Shown: positions 49,472-58,504 of the stretch, piece after piece
Layout of the letters: every line of letters starts with the position of its first letter
Position numbering within the stretch: the first letter of the stretch is position 1
Assembly (NCBI GenBank): GCA_049591295.1
Contig: JBAWEQ010000066.1
Location: 17,709-81,708, forward strand
Direction of reading: 5' to 3'
From: DTPS01 sp049591295
Lineage (GTDB): Bacteria; Acidobacteriota; UBA4820; DSQY01
Length of the DNA: 64,000 nucleotides
Program-made: the position numbers and the translations under genes
Notes under the pieces: model-generated
The model's database searches: none
Told to the model about the DNA's origin: nothing
Seen by the model: the letters and a program-made list of their open reading frames with translations, nothing else

Positions 49472-50084
49472 CCTCCTGGCGGCTCTCGGGCTGGTCTTGC
49501 TCCTCGTGGCGGGGTGCAAGCACGCGCCCGCCGGGAAACCACCCGCATCCCAATCTCAGCAGGCTCAAACCACCCCGAATCAGGCCATGGTTCAGCGCAC
49601 CCTCCTCTATCCGTCGGAGGAGGACATGCTCCTGACCGAGTTCCAGGTCATGCTCCCGGATCTCGGCAGCGACCAGCAGAACATGCAGGCCATGATCCAG
49701 CGATATCTCGACGGGCCCGCCGGGGATGGGCAGGTGCTGCCCTTTCCGGACAACTGCAGCGTGCGCAGCCTCTTTATCCTCGGGGAGAACCGCGTAGTGG
49801 TGGACCTGGGCGGGCCCGTGAGAACGGGAGGGGGTTCGGCGACCGAGCTGGCCAGGGTGTACGGGATCATCGACACGCTCAACCAGAACTTTCCCCAGAT
49901 CACCGCGGTGAAGATCCTGGTGGACGGCCAGGAGACCGAGACCCTGCTGGGCCACGTGGATCTGAGCCATTCACTGCCTCCGGAGCCGGGCATGTTGGAA
50001 TCCTACGCTCCGCCCTCGTCGCCTGATCAGCCTCCCGCACCATCGGATTCTTCTTCCGGGGCGACAAGCGATGCCCAGCCGTAA
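49437..50084 (+). CDS. GerMN-domain lipoprotein
   Basis: 215 residues. Signal peptide with lipobox LVAGC (Cys about residue 27), then a GerMN domain (about 50-175) with RTLLYPSEEDMLLTEFQVML, VRSLFILGENRVVVDLGGPVRTGGGSATELARVYGIIDTLNQNF, and a Pro/Ser-rich tail. GerMN is found in spore and envelope proteins and beside amidases; it probably aids the amidase at the cell wall. Overlaps amidase (35 nt) and murI (14 nt). Confidence 0.86.
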   Translation: MKTPIRRLPHPSLLAALGLVLLLVAGCKHAPAGKPPASQSQQAQTTPNQAMVQRTLLYPSEEDMLLTEFQVMLPDLGSDQQNMQAMIQRYLDGPAGDGQVLPFPDNCSVRSLFILGENRVVVDLGGPVRTGGGSATELARVYGIIDTLNQNFPQITAVKILVDGQETETLLGHVDLSHSLPPEPGMLESYAPPSSPDQPPAPSDSSSGATSDAQP

Positions 50085-50898
50085 GGGCCCCATCGGTGTC
50101 TTCGATTCGGGAGTCGGCGGGCTGACGGTGGCCGCCGAGATCCGCCGGGCCATGCCCGCGGAGGATATCCTCTATTTTGGCGACACGGCACGCGTCCCTT
50201 ACGGGAACAAGTCGCCGGAGACGGTCACCCGTTACTCCAGGGAGATCGCCCGTTTCCTGGAGGCCCAGGGCATTCGTTTCCTGGTGGTAGCCTGCAACAC
50301 GAGCAGCGCCGTGGCTCTGGATGCCCTCTGCGCCGAGGTGAGCGTGCCGGTGCTCGGGATGATCGAGCCGGGGGCCAGGGCCGCCGCCGAAGCCACCGGA
50401 ACGGGCCGGGTGGGGCTCATCGGCACTCGCGCCACGGTGCAAAGCGGCGCTTACGAGAAGGCGGTGCTGGCGCTGAACCCCTCCATCCACGTTTTCGCCC
50501 AGGCTTGTCCGCTCTTTGTGCCGCTGGTGGAGGAGGGGTGGGCCCAGGACCCGGTGGCCGAGGAGGTGGCACGCCGGTACCTGAAGCCTCTCCTGGAGAG
50601 GGGCGTGGACACGCTCATCCTCGGCTGTACCCACTATCCCGTGCTCAGCTCGGTCCTGCGCCGGGTCGCCGGACCCTCCGTGAAGCTCCTCTCCTCATCG
50701 CAATGCGCGGCCAAGGCTCTAGAGGACGCCTTGGCGGGAGAGAGACTCCCCGAGGGCGCCGGACCGGATGGCAGGGGCGGCCTGCGCTGTTACGTCACCG
50801 ATGCAGGGACCCACTTCCGAGAGGTGGGGGAACGCATCTTGGGCGAGCCCCTTGCGGAGCTCATACCGGTAGAAGAAGAAAGGCTGGTGTTGGCATGA
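50071..50898 (+). CDS. murI: Glutamate racemase
   Basis: 275 residues. Supplies D-Glu for peptidoglycan. IGVFDSGVGGLTV (about residue 8), first catalytic Cys in VVACNTSSA (about 73), second in LILGCTHYPVL (about 188), and VTRYSREIARFL. ATG start at 50071. The stop overlaps rph (ATGA). Fits the cell-wall gene neighbours. Confidence 0.95.
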   Translation: MPSRKGPIGVFDSGVGGLTVAAEIRRAMPAEDILYFGDTARVPYGNKSPETVTRYSREIARFLEAQGIRFLVVACNTSSAVALDALCAEVSVPVLGMIEPGARAAAEATGTGRVGLIGTRATVQSGAYEKAVLALNPSIHVFAQACPLFVPLVEEGWAQDPVAEEVARRYLKPLLERGVDTLILGCTHYPVLSSVLRRVAGPSVKLLSSSQCAAKALEDALAGERLPEGAGPDGRGGLRCYVTDAGTHFREVGERILGEPLAELIPVEEERLVLA

Positions 50899-51632
50899 GA
50901 CCGGACGGTCGTAAACCGGGCGAGCTGCGCCCCGTCGCTATTCATCCGGGATTCCTGAAGTACCCCGAGGGCTCCTGCCTGGTGGAGTTCGGCAATACCA
51001 AGGTCCTGTGCGCGGCCACCGTGGAGGACAAGGTGCCGCCCTTCATGAAGGGCACGGCCCAGGGATGGATCACGGCCGAGTACGGGATGCTCCCGGCGGC
51101 CACGCAGCAGCGCACGCCCAGGGAGGCATCGAGAGGGAAACAGTCGGGCCGCACCCAGGAGATCCAGCGCCTCATCGGCCGATCTCTCCGCTCGGTGGTG
51201 GACTTCGCATTTTTTCCGGATAAGACCGTCTGGGTGGACTGCGACGTCATCCAGGCCGATGGGGGCACCCGCTGCGCCGCCATCACCGGCTCTCTGGTCA
51301 GCGTGGCCATGGCCTTTCACCACCTGGTGGAGGCCAAGGTCATCAAGTCGTTTCCCATGAAGCACCTGCTCGCCGCCGTGAGCGTCGGCATCCTGAGGGG
51401 GGAGAAGGTGCTGGATCTCAGGTACAGCGAGGATTCCATCGCCGAGGTGGACATGAACGTCGTCATGACCGACGACGGCCGGTTCATTGAGATCCAGGGC
51501 ACCGCGGAGCAGGCGCCGTTTTCGAAGGGCGATCTCGACCAGCTCCTGGCGCTGGCCGCCCAGGGCATCGACCAGCTCCTGGCGCTCCAGCGCCAAGCGC
51601 TACCCTTCGATCTGTCGGTTTACAACCTCTGA
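50895..51632 (+). CDS. rph: Ribonuclease PH
   Basis: 245 residues. Phosphate-dependent 3' exonuclease that trims tRNA 3' ends. MRPDGRKPGELRPV start, EFGNTKVLCAATVEDKVPPF, GRSLRSVVDF with the phosphate-binding Arg, and DCDVIQADGGTRCAAITG. Ends 3 nt before the convergent stop of a secreted protein gene. The tRNAs here encode CCA, and the repeats next to them would be substrates of such trimming (inference). Confidence 0.96.
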   Translation: MRPDGRKPGELRPVAIHPGFLKYPEGSCLVEFGNTKVLCAATVEDKVPPFMKGTAQGWITAEYGMLPAATQQRTPREASRGKQSGRTQEIQRLIGRSLRSVVDFAFFPDKTVWVDCDVIQADGGTRCAAITGSLVSVAMAFHHLVEAKVIKSFPMKHLLAAVSVGILRGEKVLDLRYSEDSIAEVDMNVVMTDDGRFIEIQGTAEQAPFSKGDLDQLLALAAQGIDQLLALQRQALPFDLSVYNL

Positions 51633-51635
51633 GGC

Positions 51636-52154
51636 TCAGGGCGATTTGGGTGCCGCAGCCTGCGGGACCTCGGCTGGGTGGGGGTTGAGTCCCTCGACGC
51701 GGGGTGGGACGCGGTGTTTCGGCGCCTCCTTTTTCTGCCGTTTCTCCTGCGCCGGGAGGTCGTTCCGTGTGTCGCGGTCGTACATGTTCGACACGATTTT
51801 CCGAACCGGTCCGCCCTCGGGGAAGGCGGCCAGATAGCCGGTCGCCGTGGTGCCGTAGAGCTTCAGGCAGATGCTCACCCAATCATAGCCGGGGACTTCG
51901 CCCGAGAAGGTGAAGATCACCGGGCCGAGGTTCGGGAAGGCCAGCGTCCCCTTGGCCTCGATGAGCAGATTGTGGGGCTCGTCCTCCCAGCGGAATTCGC
52001 CGGTCTGGGTGTTAAGCCAGAACCGGGCCCGTCCGTAGTCGCTCTTCAGGAAAAGGTCGTAGGAGGGTGAGGCGATGGAGAGGGCAGGAGCGAAAAGGAC
52101 TGAGGCCAGAAGCACCAGGGTCGGCAGCCATCTCTTCGCCGTCGGAACACGCAT
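51636..52154 (-). CDS. Secreted protein of unknown function
   Basis: 172 residues with a signal peptide (about 1-29), a compact beta domain (about 30-130: YDLFLKSDYGRARFWLNTQTGEFRW, LAFPNLGPVIFTFSG) and a Lys/Pro-rich tail (NDLPAQEKRQKKEAPKHRVPPR). No family recognised. It ends 3 nt after rph on the other strand. Confidence 0.65.
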   Translation of the reverse strand: MRVPTAKRWLPTLVLLASVLFAPALSIASPSYDLFLKSDYGRARFWLNTQTGEFRWEDEPHNLLIEAKGTLAFPNLGPVIFTFSGEVPGYDWVSICLKLYGTTATGYLAAFPEGGPVRKIVSNMYDRDTRNDLPAQEKRQKKEAPKHRVPPRVEGLNPHPAEVPQAAAPKSP

Positions 52155-52183
52155 GGCGGAAGGATACCACGGAACGGGGGCGG

Positions 52184-52567
52184 TTACCGGGCGATGGACG
52201 AGGCTTTGTAGCGCGAGACCTTGCTGATCTTGTTGGCGGCGTCCACGAGGACGACCCTGGGCTGGAAGGTCCGCGCCTCCATGGCGTCCATCTGGGCGTA
52301 TGCGCAGAGGATCACCACGTCTCCTTTCTTGGCCAGGTGAGCGGCGGCTCCGTTGATGCAGACGGTCCCCGAACCGGGCGGGGCCTCGATCGTATAGGTG
52401 GTGAGCCTGGCGCCGTTGGTTACGTCGAGGATGTCGACCGCTTCGTAGGGCAAGATACCGGCGGCTTCCAGCAGGGACTGGTCGACCGCCACCGAGCCCT
52501 CGTACTCTAGGTTGGCGTCCGTCACCGTGGCGCGGTGGATTTTCCCTTTCAACATCGTCACTAACAT
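52184..52567 (-). CDS. panD: Aspartate 1-decarboxylase
   Basis: 127 residues. Makes beta-alanine for pantothenate. MLKGKIHRATVTDANLEYEGSVAVD shows the self-cleavage site Gly-Ser (Ser 25), from which the pyruvoyl cofactor arises; YTIEAPPGSGTVCINGAAAHL and VLVDAANKI follow. It is last in a panB-panC-panD order. Confidence 0.96.
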   Translation of the reverse strand: MLVTMLKGKIHRATVTDANLEYEGSVAVDQSLLEAAGILPYEAVDILDVTNGARLTTYTIEAPPGSGTVCINGAAAHLAKKGDVVILCAYAQMDAMEARTFQPRVVLVDAANKISKVSRYKASSIAR

Positions 52568-52583
52568 GCTCCGCTCCCTCCCC

Positions 52584-53432
52584 TCAAGGTGTCAGGTGGG
52601 CGTTATCGATGAGCCGGGTGGCCCCGAAGAAGACCGCCAGGGCCAGCAAGGATGGCTGGTCCACGATTTCCACGGGCGCCAGGTTTTCGGCATCCACGAG
52701 TTCGACGTAGTCTATCCGGGCCAAGGGGGTCATCTCCAGACGCGCCCGGGCCGCCTCGGCGAGCCTTTCCGCCCTGCGCTCGCCCCGGGCAAAAAGGGCG
52801 GACGCCTCATCCAGAGCCGCTTTGAGGGCCGGCGCCTGGGCGCGCTCCTCGGGCGAGAGATAGACGTTTCGGCTGCTCATGGCCAGCCCGTCGGTCTCCC
52901 GCACGATGGGTGCCACCAGGATCTCCACCGGAAGATCCAGGTCCCGAACCAGCCTCCGGACGACCGCGGCTTGCTGGGCGTCCTTCTGGCCGAAGACCGC
53001 GAGGTCCGGCTCGCAGGCGCACAGCAGTTTGGTGACGACCGTGGCCACGCCCCGGAAGTGGCCGGGACGGCTCGCTCCGCACAGGCCCTCGCTCATGGGC
53101 CCCTCCACCTCTACGGAAGTGCAGAATCCCGGTGGATAGACCGCGGGGGAGTCTGGGGCGAACAGGGCCTTCACCCCCTCCCGCTCGCAGAGGTTGCGGT
53201 CCCGCTCGAAATCCCGGGGGTAGCGGCTCAGGTCTTCACCGGGGCCGAACTGTCTGGGGTTGACGAAGAGGGAGACCATGACCGCCTCGGCGCCCTGCCG
53301 TGCCAGCCGGATGAGGGAGAGGTGCCCCTCGTGGAGATACCCCATGGTGGGCACCAGCGCCACGCGCTCGCCGCGCGCCTTCGCGCCTCGGCTGAAGGCC
53401 CGTGCCTCCGCCGGAGTCTTAAGGAGTTCCAT
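52584..53432 (-). CDS. panC: Pantothenate synthetase
   Basis: 282 residues. Joins pantoate and beta-alanine with ATP. HIGH-type motif PTMGYLHEGHLSLIR (about residue 28), VSLFVNPRQFGPGEDL, FGQKDAQQAAVVRR and the KMSKS-like ETDGLAMSSRNVYLSPEER. Start at the ATG of 53432 after TTAAGGAG. Overlaps panB by 14 nt. Confidence 0.96.
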   Translation of the reverse strand: MELLKTPAEARAFSRGAKARGERVALVPTMGYLHEGHLSLIRLARQGAEAVMVSLFVNPRQFGPGEDLSRYPRDFERDRNLCEREGVKALFAPDSPAVYPPGFCTSVEVEGPMSEGLCGASRPGHFRGVATVVTKLLCACEPDLAVFGQKDAQQAAVVRRLVRDLDLPVEILVAPIVRETDGLAMSSRNVYLSPEERAQAPALKAALDEASALFARGERRAERLAEAARARLEMTPLARIDYVELVDAENLAPVEIVDQPSLLALAVFFGATRLIDNAHLTP

Positions 53433-54297
53433 GGCCCTCCTTCTTAGCCGCGGCGTGGGCGGTGTCGGCCTGGAGGTGGAAGGCCTCCTCCTCCGTGGGG
53501 AACTTTCCGCTCCGCACGTCCTCTCCAAAATGGGAAAGGGCCTCTCGCATCTGGCGCCCAAAGTCGCCGTAGGGCCGGACGAAGCGGGCCAGGTGGCCCT
53601 CGTAGAGCCCGAGCAGGTCATGAAAGACGAGCACCTGTCCGTCGCAGTGAGGGCCGGCGCCGATGCCGATGGTGGGTATCCGAACGGCGGAGGTGATCTC
53701 CCTGGCCACCTCCGAGGGGACGCACTCGAGCACGAGGGAGAAGGCCCCTGCTCGCTCCAGGGCCAGAGCGTCCTTCAGCAACTGCTCCTGGGCTTCGAGG
53801 GTCCGCCCCTGTACCTTGAATCCGCCGAGGGCGTGGAGAGACTGGGGGGTGAGGCCGATGTGCCCCATGACGGGAATGTCGTTCTCCACGAGGCGGCGGA
53901 CGAGAGGCGCGCGGCGCGCGCCTCCTTCGATCTTCACCGCCTGCGCTCCGCCCTCCTTGAGGCAGCGCCCGCAGTTGATGAGCGCGTCGCGGGGGCCGGC
54001 CTGGTAGGTGAGGAAGGGCATGTCCGCCACGACGAGCGCCCGTTTGGCGGCCCGGGCCACCATGGTGCAGTGGTACACCATCTGCTCCAGGGTCACGCCG
54101 AGGGTGTCGGAACGGCCTTGCACCACCATCCCCAGGGAATCTCCCACGAGCAGGACATCCGCGCCGGAGTCCTCGGCGATCCTGGCGGAGGGGTAGTCGT
54201 AGGCGGTGAGCATGACCACCTTCTCGCCGGATGCCTTGCGCGCGCGGACGACGGGCACGGTGATGGCCTGGGGAAGAGCTTGCCGCATCTTCGACAT
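53419..54297 (-). CDS. panB: 3-methyl-2-oxobutanoate hydroxymethyltransferase
   Basis: 292 residues, TIM-barrel. First committed step to pantoate. VVMLTAYDYPSARIAEDSGADVLLVGDSLGMVVQG (metal Asp), VADMPF, VKIEGG, MGHIGLTPQ and IGIGAGPHCDGQVLV. Start after GAAAGGAG. First of panB-C-D. Confidence 0.96.
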   Translation of the reverse strand: MSKMRQALPQAITVPVVRARKASGEKVVMLTAYDYPSARIAEDSGADVLLVGDSLGMVVQGRSDTLGVTLEQMVYHCTMVARAAKRALVVADMPFLTYQAGPRDALINCGRCLKEGGAQAVKIEGGARRAPLVRRLVENDIPVMGHIGLTPQSLHALGGFKVQGRTLEAQEQLLKDALALERAGAFSLVLECVPSEVAREITSAVRIPTIGIGAGPHCDGQVLVFHDLLGLYEGHLARFVRPYGDFGRQMREALSHFGEDVRSGKFPTEEEAFHLQADTAHAAAKKEGHGTP

Positions 54298-54389
54298 GGT
54301 TCAACTCCTTTCTCCCCATCCCGTCGGTCAACGCCTCTGGGCTTGAGGGAAAGCAAAAAAAGACTGACTTCCGTCCCCGTCCAGGTCCG

Positions 54390-55037
54390 CTACGCGGATC
54401 CCAGCGGGGCGTAGAAGAGGACCCCGCTCTCCAGACGGTTCACCTGAGCGATCAGGTGCTCCAGCTCGGAGGGGTCCTTCTCAAAATCTACATCATTGGT
54501 GTTAACAATCAAGAGGGGCGTCTCCTGGTAGTGGAAAAAGAAGTAGTTGTAAGCCTTGTTGAGCTCTTCCACGTACTCGTCGGAGATCTTGCTCTCGTAG
54601 TCGCGGTTGCGGCCGCGGATGCGCTTCAGAAGGACCGGCGTGGTGGCCTGGAGGTAGATGACCACGTCTGGTTTGGGGACCGAGGCCATGAGGAGGGCGA
54701 AGAGCTTCTCGTAGAGGATGAGCTCGGAATCGTCCAGGTTGATGTAGGCGAAGATCTTGTCCTTCCTCGGGACGTAATCGGCTACCAGCCGGCTGTCGAA
54801 GAGGCTGCGCTGAACCAGCTGCTGCTGCTGCTGGTAGCGGGTGAGGAGGAAGAAGAGCTGGCACTGGAAGGCGGCTCCCTTCCTCCCGGCATAGAAGTCC
54901 CGCAGGAAGGGGTTCTGCAGGTCCTCCATGAGCAGGGTGGCGCCCAGCTTCTTGGACAGGGCCTGGGCCAGGGTCGTCTTGCCCACCCCGATGGGGCCTT
55001 CCACGGCGATGTAGTGGTACTTGAGGTCTGCGGCCAC
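54390..55037 (-). CDS. Deoxynucleoside kinase (dNK/dGK-dAK family)
   Basis: 215 residues, GTG start after GGGAG. P-loop AVEGPIGVGKTTLAQAL (about residue 13), LMEDLQNPFLRDFY, FFLLTRYQQQQQL, DRS-like SLFDSRLVADY with the substrate-binding Arg, and the lid IRGRNRDYESKI. Phosphorylates a deoxynucleoside for salvage. It lies next to panB; its role in the operon is unclear. Confidence 0.9.
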   Translation of the reverse strand: MAADLKYHYIAVEGPIGVGKTTLAQALSKKLGATLLMEDLQNPFLRDFYAGRKGAAFQCQLFFLLTRYQQQQQLVQRSLFDSRLVADYVPRKDKIFAYINLDDSELILYEKLFALLMASVPKPDVVIYLQATTPVLLKRIRGRNRDYESKISDEYVEELNKAYNYFFFHYQETPLLIVNTNDVDFEKDPSELEHLIAQVNRLESGVLFYAPLGSA

Positions 55038-55377
55038 CCTCGACTCCCGTTCTAGTGTGGTGCCCCCGTCTTGCGTTTACAGTGGTCTCTTCCCGGGACA
55101 CCACACTTCCCAAGGGGCTCCGCCCCTAGGGCGCCCGTCTGCGGCGGGCTGTTACCCCGAAAGAGCGGGGAGGCTTCCTCCCCGCATCCCTCCGCGTGCT
55201 GTCTGTCACCTGCTTCCTTTGCAACCCAATCTCTGGGACAGCACATTAGCGGAGTATGCCCGAAAACCGCTGGAGGGCGCAAGCGGAACGGAGAATCTCA
55301 CCACGAAGGCCCGACGACTCGAAGCAGGCGCTTTCCCGCCGCCGCACACTCTCGTTCAGCCTCCACCCTCCGCCCTT
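55038..55377. other. Gene-free stretch with MITE-like inverted repeats
   Basis: No gene with coding character is seen. It has a 9-bp inverted repeat AGTGTGGTG/CACCACACT (55054-55062 and 55099-55107), a 9-bp hairpin GCGGGGAGG/CCTCCCCGC (55165-55185), and an 8-bp inverted repeat GTGCTGTC/GACAGCAC (55196-55203 and 55237-55244). Three of the arms have the form A-R-TGTG-S-TG-(T)CCC, as ends of insertion sequences often do. Probably a relic or a small non-autonomous element. Confidence 0.45.
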
Positions 55378-55407
55378 CACCCGGGAGAGGCCCAGCTCTC
55401 CCGGGTG
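55378..55407 (-). terminator. Hairpin at the 3' end of the TonB receptor gene
   Basis: Perfect 12-bp stem CACCCGGGAGAG/CTCTCCCGGGTG with a 6-nt loop, 12 nt after the receptor stop. No U-run follows, so it may work as a weak terminator or as a 3' stabilising hairpin. Confidence 0.55.
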
Positions 55408-55418
55408 GCCAGACAGAG

Positions 55419-58250
55419 TCAGAAGCTCCACTTCATGCCGATTTGGAAAGACCGCGGAGCCTGAAGGGAGGTGGATCGCCCCCAGTTCGGGTCCCTGATG
55501 AGCTGGCCCGAGAAGACCTGGGAGAGAGTAGCCGGGGGCAGGTAGTAATTCTGATCGACGGTGAGGGCCGTCTGGCGGTTGGTGACGTTGAAAAGGTCGA
55601 AGAAGAGGGAGAGGGCCGAGCGCCAGATCTTGATGTCGTACTGCGCGTGAAGGTCCAGCTGCCATACGCCGGGCAGCCGGTCGGAGCCTCGGGGGGCGGC
55701 GAAGATGGTCCCGTAGCCTGGTCCGCTCAAGGGGTAGCTGAAGAGCTTGTCGTAGGGGCGCCCGCTCCGGGCATTGAAGTTCAGGCCGAGCAGGAGGCCC
55801 CAATCGAAGCGGTAGCTGGCCTGAAGCTTGAAGTTGTTGCGGACGTCCTCGGGCAGCCAGCCGTACCGGTTCATGTTGAGGATGTGCTCGGGGAAGTCGT
55901 AGGCCGTGGAGACGGTGGGGGCCAGGGCGTCCACCCCGTAACCGCCCGAGCCGCCTTCGTAGTTGCCCTGGAGGAAGGAGAGCGTGTAGCTGGCGTTCAG
56001 GAACCAGCGGTGGGTGAAGCGGCGCTCGACGTTCAGCGTGTAGCCCGAATAGTGCCGGATGGGGTTGGGGAAGCGCTCGTAGTCCGGCAGGATCCGCGCC
56101 CACCCCTGCATGATCGCCGGCCACTGCGAGGAGCCCGGGTTCATGAGGAGGAAGCTGAAGCGCCCCTGGCTGTCGAAGTAGCCCACGTCCTCCAGCACCC
56201 TGCCCAGCTCGCGGTAGATGGCATTGAAGCCGACCAGGAGGTTGGGCAGCGGCTCGTACTCCGCGCCCACCAGGAACTCGTCGTTGTACTGGTTCTTGGT
56301 TCCTCCCAGCACGCGAAGCGGCGCGGCGCCGAACACGTAATGCGAAACGGGCTGTCCCAGGTAGGTGACGTCGGTGTACTGTTCGTGGCCCGGGTCCATG
56401 AGGTAGGTGGCGGCGATGGGCAGACGGTCGTAGTAGCGGCCCCAGTTCATGTAGAACTTGGACTTCCCGTCGTGCATGAAATCCCAGGAGAGGCCCACGC
56501 GCGGCGAGAAGGAGTTGAACGAGGCGCTCTGGGCGCTGCTGGGCATGAGCTCGTTGTGTTCCCAGCGCAGACCAGCGGCAAGAGTCAGGTAGTCCGTGGC
56601 CGACCACTTGGTCTGGGCGAAGCCCGCGATGTAGCGGCCGTTGTCCTTTGAGTGCGGGTTTTGGAGGGAATTCGCGATGACGTAGGCGTAATCCCTTAAG
56701 TTCGGCGAGAAGGGATTGGTCCCGGGGAAGCCTCCCTGCACCGTATATTGCACCCCGCCCGTGTAGCCGTTGTAGCTGTCCCACTTCAGATCTTCCCACT
56801 CGAAGCCGAACTTGATCTCGTTCCGGTGGACAAGATAGGTCACCTTGGAGCTGATCTGCGTGCGGTCCCGCGTGTCCCAGTACAGCGTGCCCGTGCCGTT
56901 GCCGACGCTCACGGCGGGGGCCCAGTCGTTGTTGATGATCTGGGGTTCGCCGTAGCCCGACTGATTCCACGGAAGGATCTCGGCCACCGTGTGGACGTGC
57001 GCGATCTCCGACTCCTGGTAGAAGTTATCGGTCCAATTGGCGAACCACCGGAGCCCCGCCGAATAGCCGGTGAGGTAGCGGCGGGTCCGCTGCGAGTCAG
57101 GCTGGACGCTGGGAACGGTCGGTGACTGCCAACCGGTGTTGCCGACCCCCTCGTTCAGCCAGCCGTGGGTGGGGTCGGTGATGAAATTGAGCTCGAAGTT
57201 GTGTCGGTCGTTCGCCCGGAAGGTGAACTTGGCCAGCCCCAGCCAGTCCTTGCTCAGATCGTCGTAGCGATAGGGGAGGAGGTGCGTCTGGCCCGTGTAC
57301 ACGTTCTGGACGACGGAGAGCCCTTGAAAATGCTGGGTCCTGAGGGTCGGATTGAAGCCCACGAAGAACCAGACGTGATCCTTCAGGATGGGGCCTCCCA
57401 GGTCGAACCCGTAGTCATAGTTGTGAAAGGGCTGAGGCGTGGAGAGATCGAGCGAGAGCCCCGGAGTCCGGGCGCTCGCGGCCAGGGATTCATTGGTGTA
57501 GTAGCCGAAGACCTCGCCGTGGAACTCGTTGCTTCCCGACTTGGTCAGGATGTTGAACAGGCCGCCCGTGCTGGGGCCGTATTCGGCGCTGGCACCCGCG
57601 GTAGTGACCTGGATCTCCCGCACGAAGTTGTAGTTGAAGTTGCTCGCCAGCACGCCGCCCACGGGGTCGGTGATGTTGAGGCCGTCCACGATAAAGACGT
57701 TCTCGCTGGCCGTTGAGCCCGCCACGCCGGGGTTGCCGGGCTCGAGTGTCAGGCCCGAATCCACCACGTTGGGCACGAGGTAGAAGGCCTGCTGGAACTG
57801 CCGGCCGATGGGAAGGGATTGGAGCGTCTCCTGGCTGAGATCGGTGCTGATCTTGCTGTCCTTGAGGTCGAGCAGGGAGGGGGTGGCCCTTACTTCCAAA
57901 CTGGTGCCCGTTCCGCTGAGAACCACCTGCAAAGTCGTGGTCGTTCCCAACGCAACGCGAATCCTGGACTGAATAACCTTGCTGTAGCCCTCGGCGTGGA
58001 TGGAGACGGCGTAGTCGTGGGCAGGAGGCAGGTAGGCAATGAGAAAGTCCCCGTCCTCGTCCGTGGCCATGGACCGGGCGCCCTGAAGGTAGGAGGAGGT
58101 CACCTCAACCACCGCACCAGCAATGGGCCGTCCGTTTTCATCCTTGACGTGGCCCGAGATGGCCCCCGTCACCGTTTGTGCAAGGAGGGAAAAAGGAATG
58201 ACCAGGGATGCCACCGCCACTGCCAGCGCCGCACCGAACTTGCGAACCAT
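55419..58250 (-). CDS. Oar-like TonB-dependent outer-membrane receptor
   Basis: 943 residues. Signal peptide (about 1-24), a carboxypeptidase-regulatory-like domain (about 25-110: GAISGHVKDENGRPIAGAVVEV, TDEDGDFLIAYLPPAHDYAVSI), plug domain (about 120-225: VFIVDGLNITDPVGG, EYGPSTGGLFNILTKSG) and a barrel of about 22 strands ending in IGMKWSF with terminal Phe. Takes up large or carbohydrate-like ligands with TonB energy. Start ATG after AAAGGAGG. Many paralogues of this kind are usual in Acidobacteriota. The ligand is unknown. Confidence 0.92.
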   Translation of the reverse strand: MVRKFGAALAVAVASLVIPFSLLAQTVTGAISGHVKDENGRPIAGAVVEVTSSYLQGARSMATDEDGDFLIAYLPPAHDYAVSIHAEGYSKVIQSRIRVALGTTTTLQVVLSGTGTSLEVRATPSLLDLKDSKISTDLSQETLQSLPIGRQFQQAFYLVPNVVDSGLTLEPGNPGVAGSTASENVFIVDGLNITDPVGGVLASNFNYNFVREIQVTTAGASAEYGPSTGGLFNILTKSGSNEFHGEVFGYYTNESLAASARTPGLSLDLSTPQPFHNYDYGFDLGGPILKDHVWFFVGFNPTLRTQHFQGLSVVQNVYTGQTHLLPYRYDDLSKDWLGLAKFTFRANDRHNFELNFITDPTHGWLNEGVGNTGWQSPTVPSVQPDSQRTRRYLTGYSAGLRWFANWTDNFYQESEIAHVHTVAEILPWNQSGYGEPQIINNDWAPAVSVGNGTGTLYWDTRDRTQISSKVTYLVHRNEIKFGFEWEDLKWDSYNGYTGGVQYTVQGGFPGTNPFSPNLRDYAYVIANSLQNPHSKDNGRYIAGFAQTKWSATDYLTLAAGLRWEHNELMPSSAQSASFNSFSPRVGLSWDFMHDGKSKFYMNWGRYYDRLPIAATYLMDPGHEQYTDVTYLGQPVSHYVFGAAPLRVLGGTKNQYNDEFLVGAEYEPLPNLLVGFNAIYRELGRVLEDVGYFDSQGRFSFLLMNPGSSQWPAIMQGWARILPDYERFPNPIRHYSGYTLNVERRFTHRWFLNASYTLSFLQGNYEGGSGGYGVDALAPTVSTAYDFPEHILNMNRYGWLPEDVRNNFKLQASYRFDWGLLLGLNFNARSGRPYDKLFSYPLSGPGYGTIFAAPRGSDRLPGVWQLDLHAQYDIKIWRSALSLFFDLFNVTNRQTALTVDQNYYLPPATLSQVFSGQLIRDPNWGRSTSLQAPRSFQIGMKWSF

Positions 58251-58504
58251 GAGCAGGCCTCCTTTCCTCAGTCTTCTGCAATGCATTTGGCGATTCATGA
58301 TAGAGCCTTCCCGCAATCCGGGTCAACCTGGGCGCGAAACGGCATCCCACGAGCCGGCGCGAGGGTCGGCCAGGCGCCGCTCGAAACGGGGAGGATTCCC
58401 GCGGGGATTCTGCGTTATTCTGTTGGCCGTGCGGGCCAGGCGGAGAAACTTCCACCGGTCAGGCACCGTATGGAGAACGGTCAGTTTCTGTGGATGGAGG
58501 TGAG

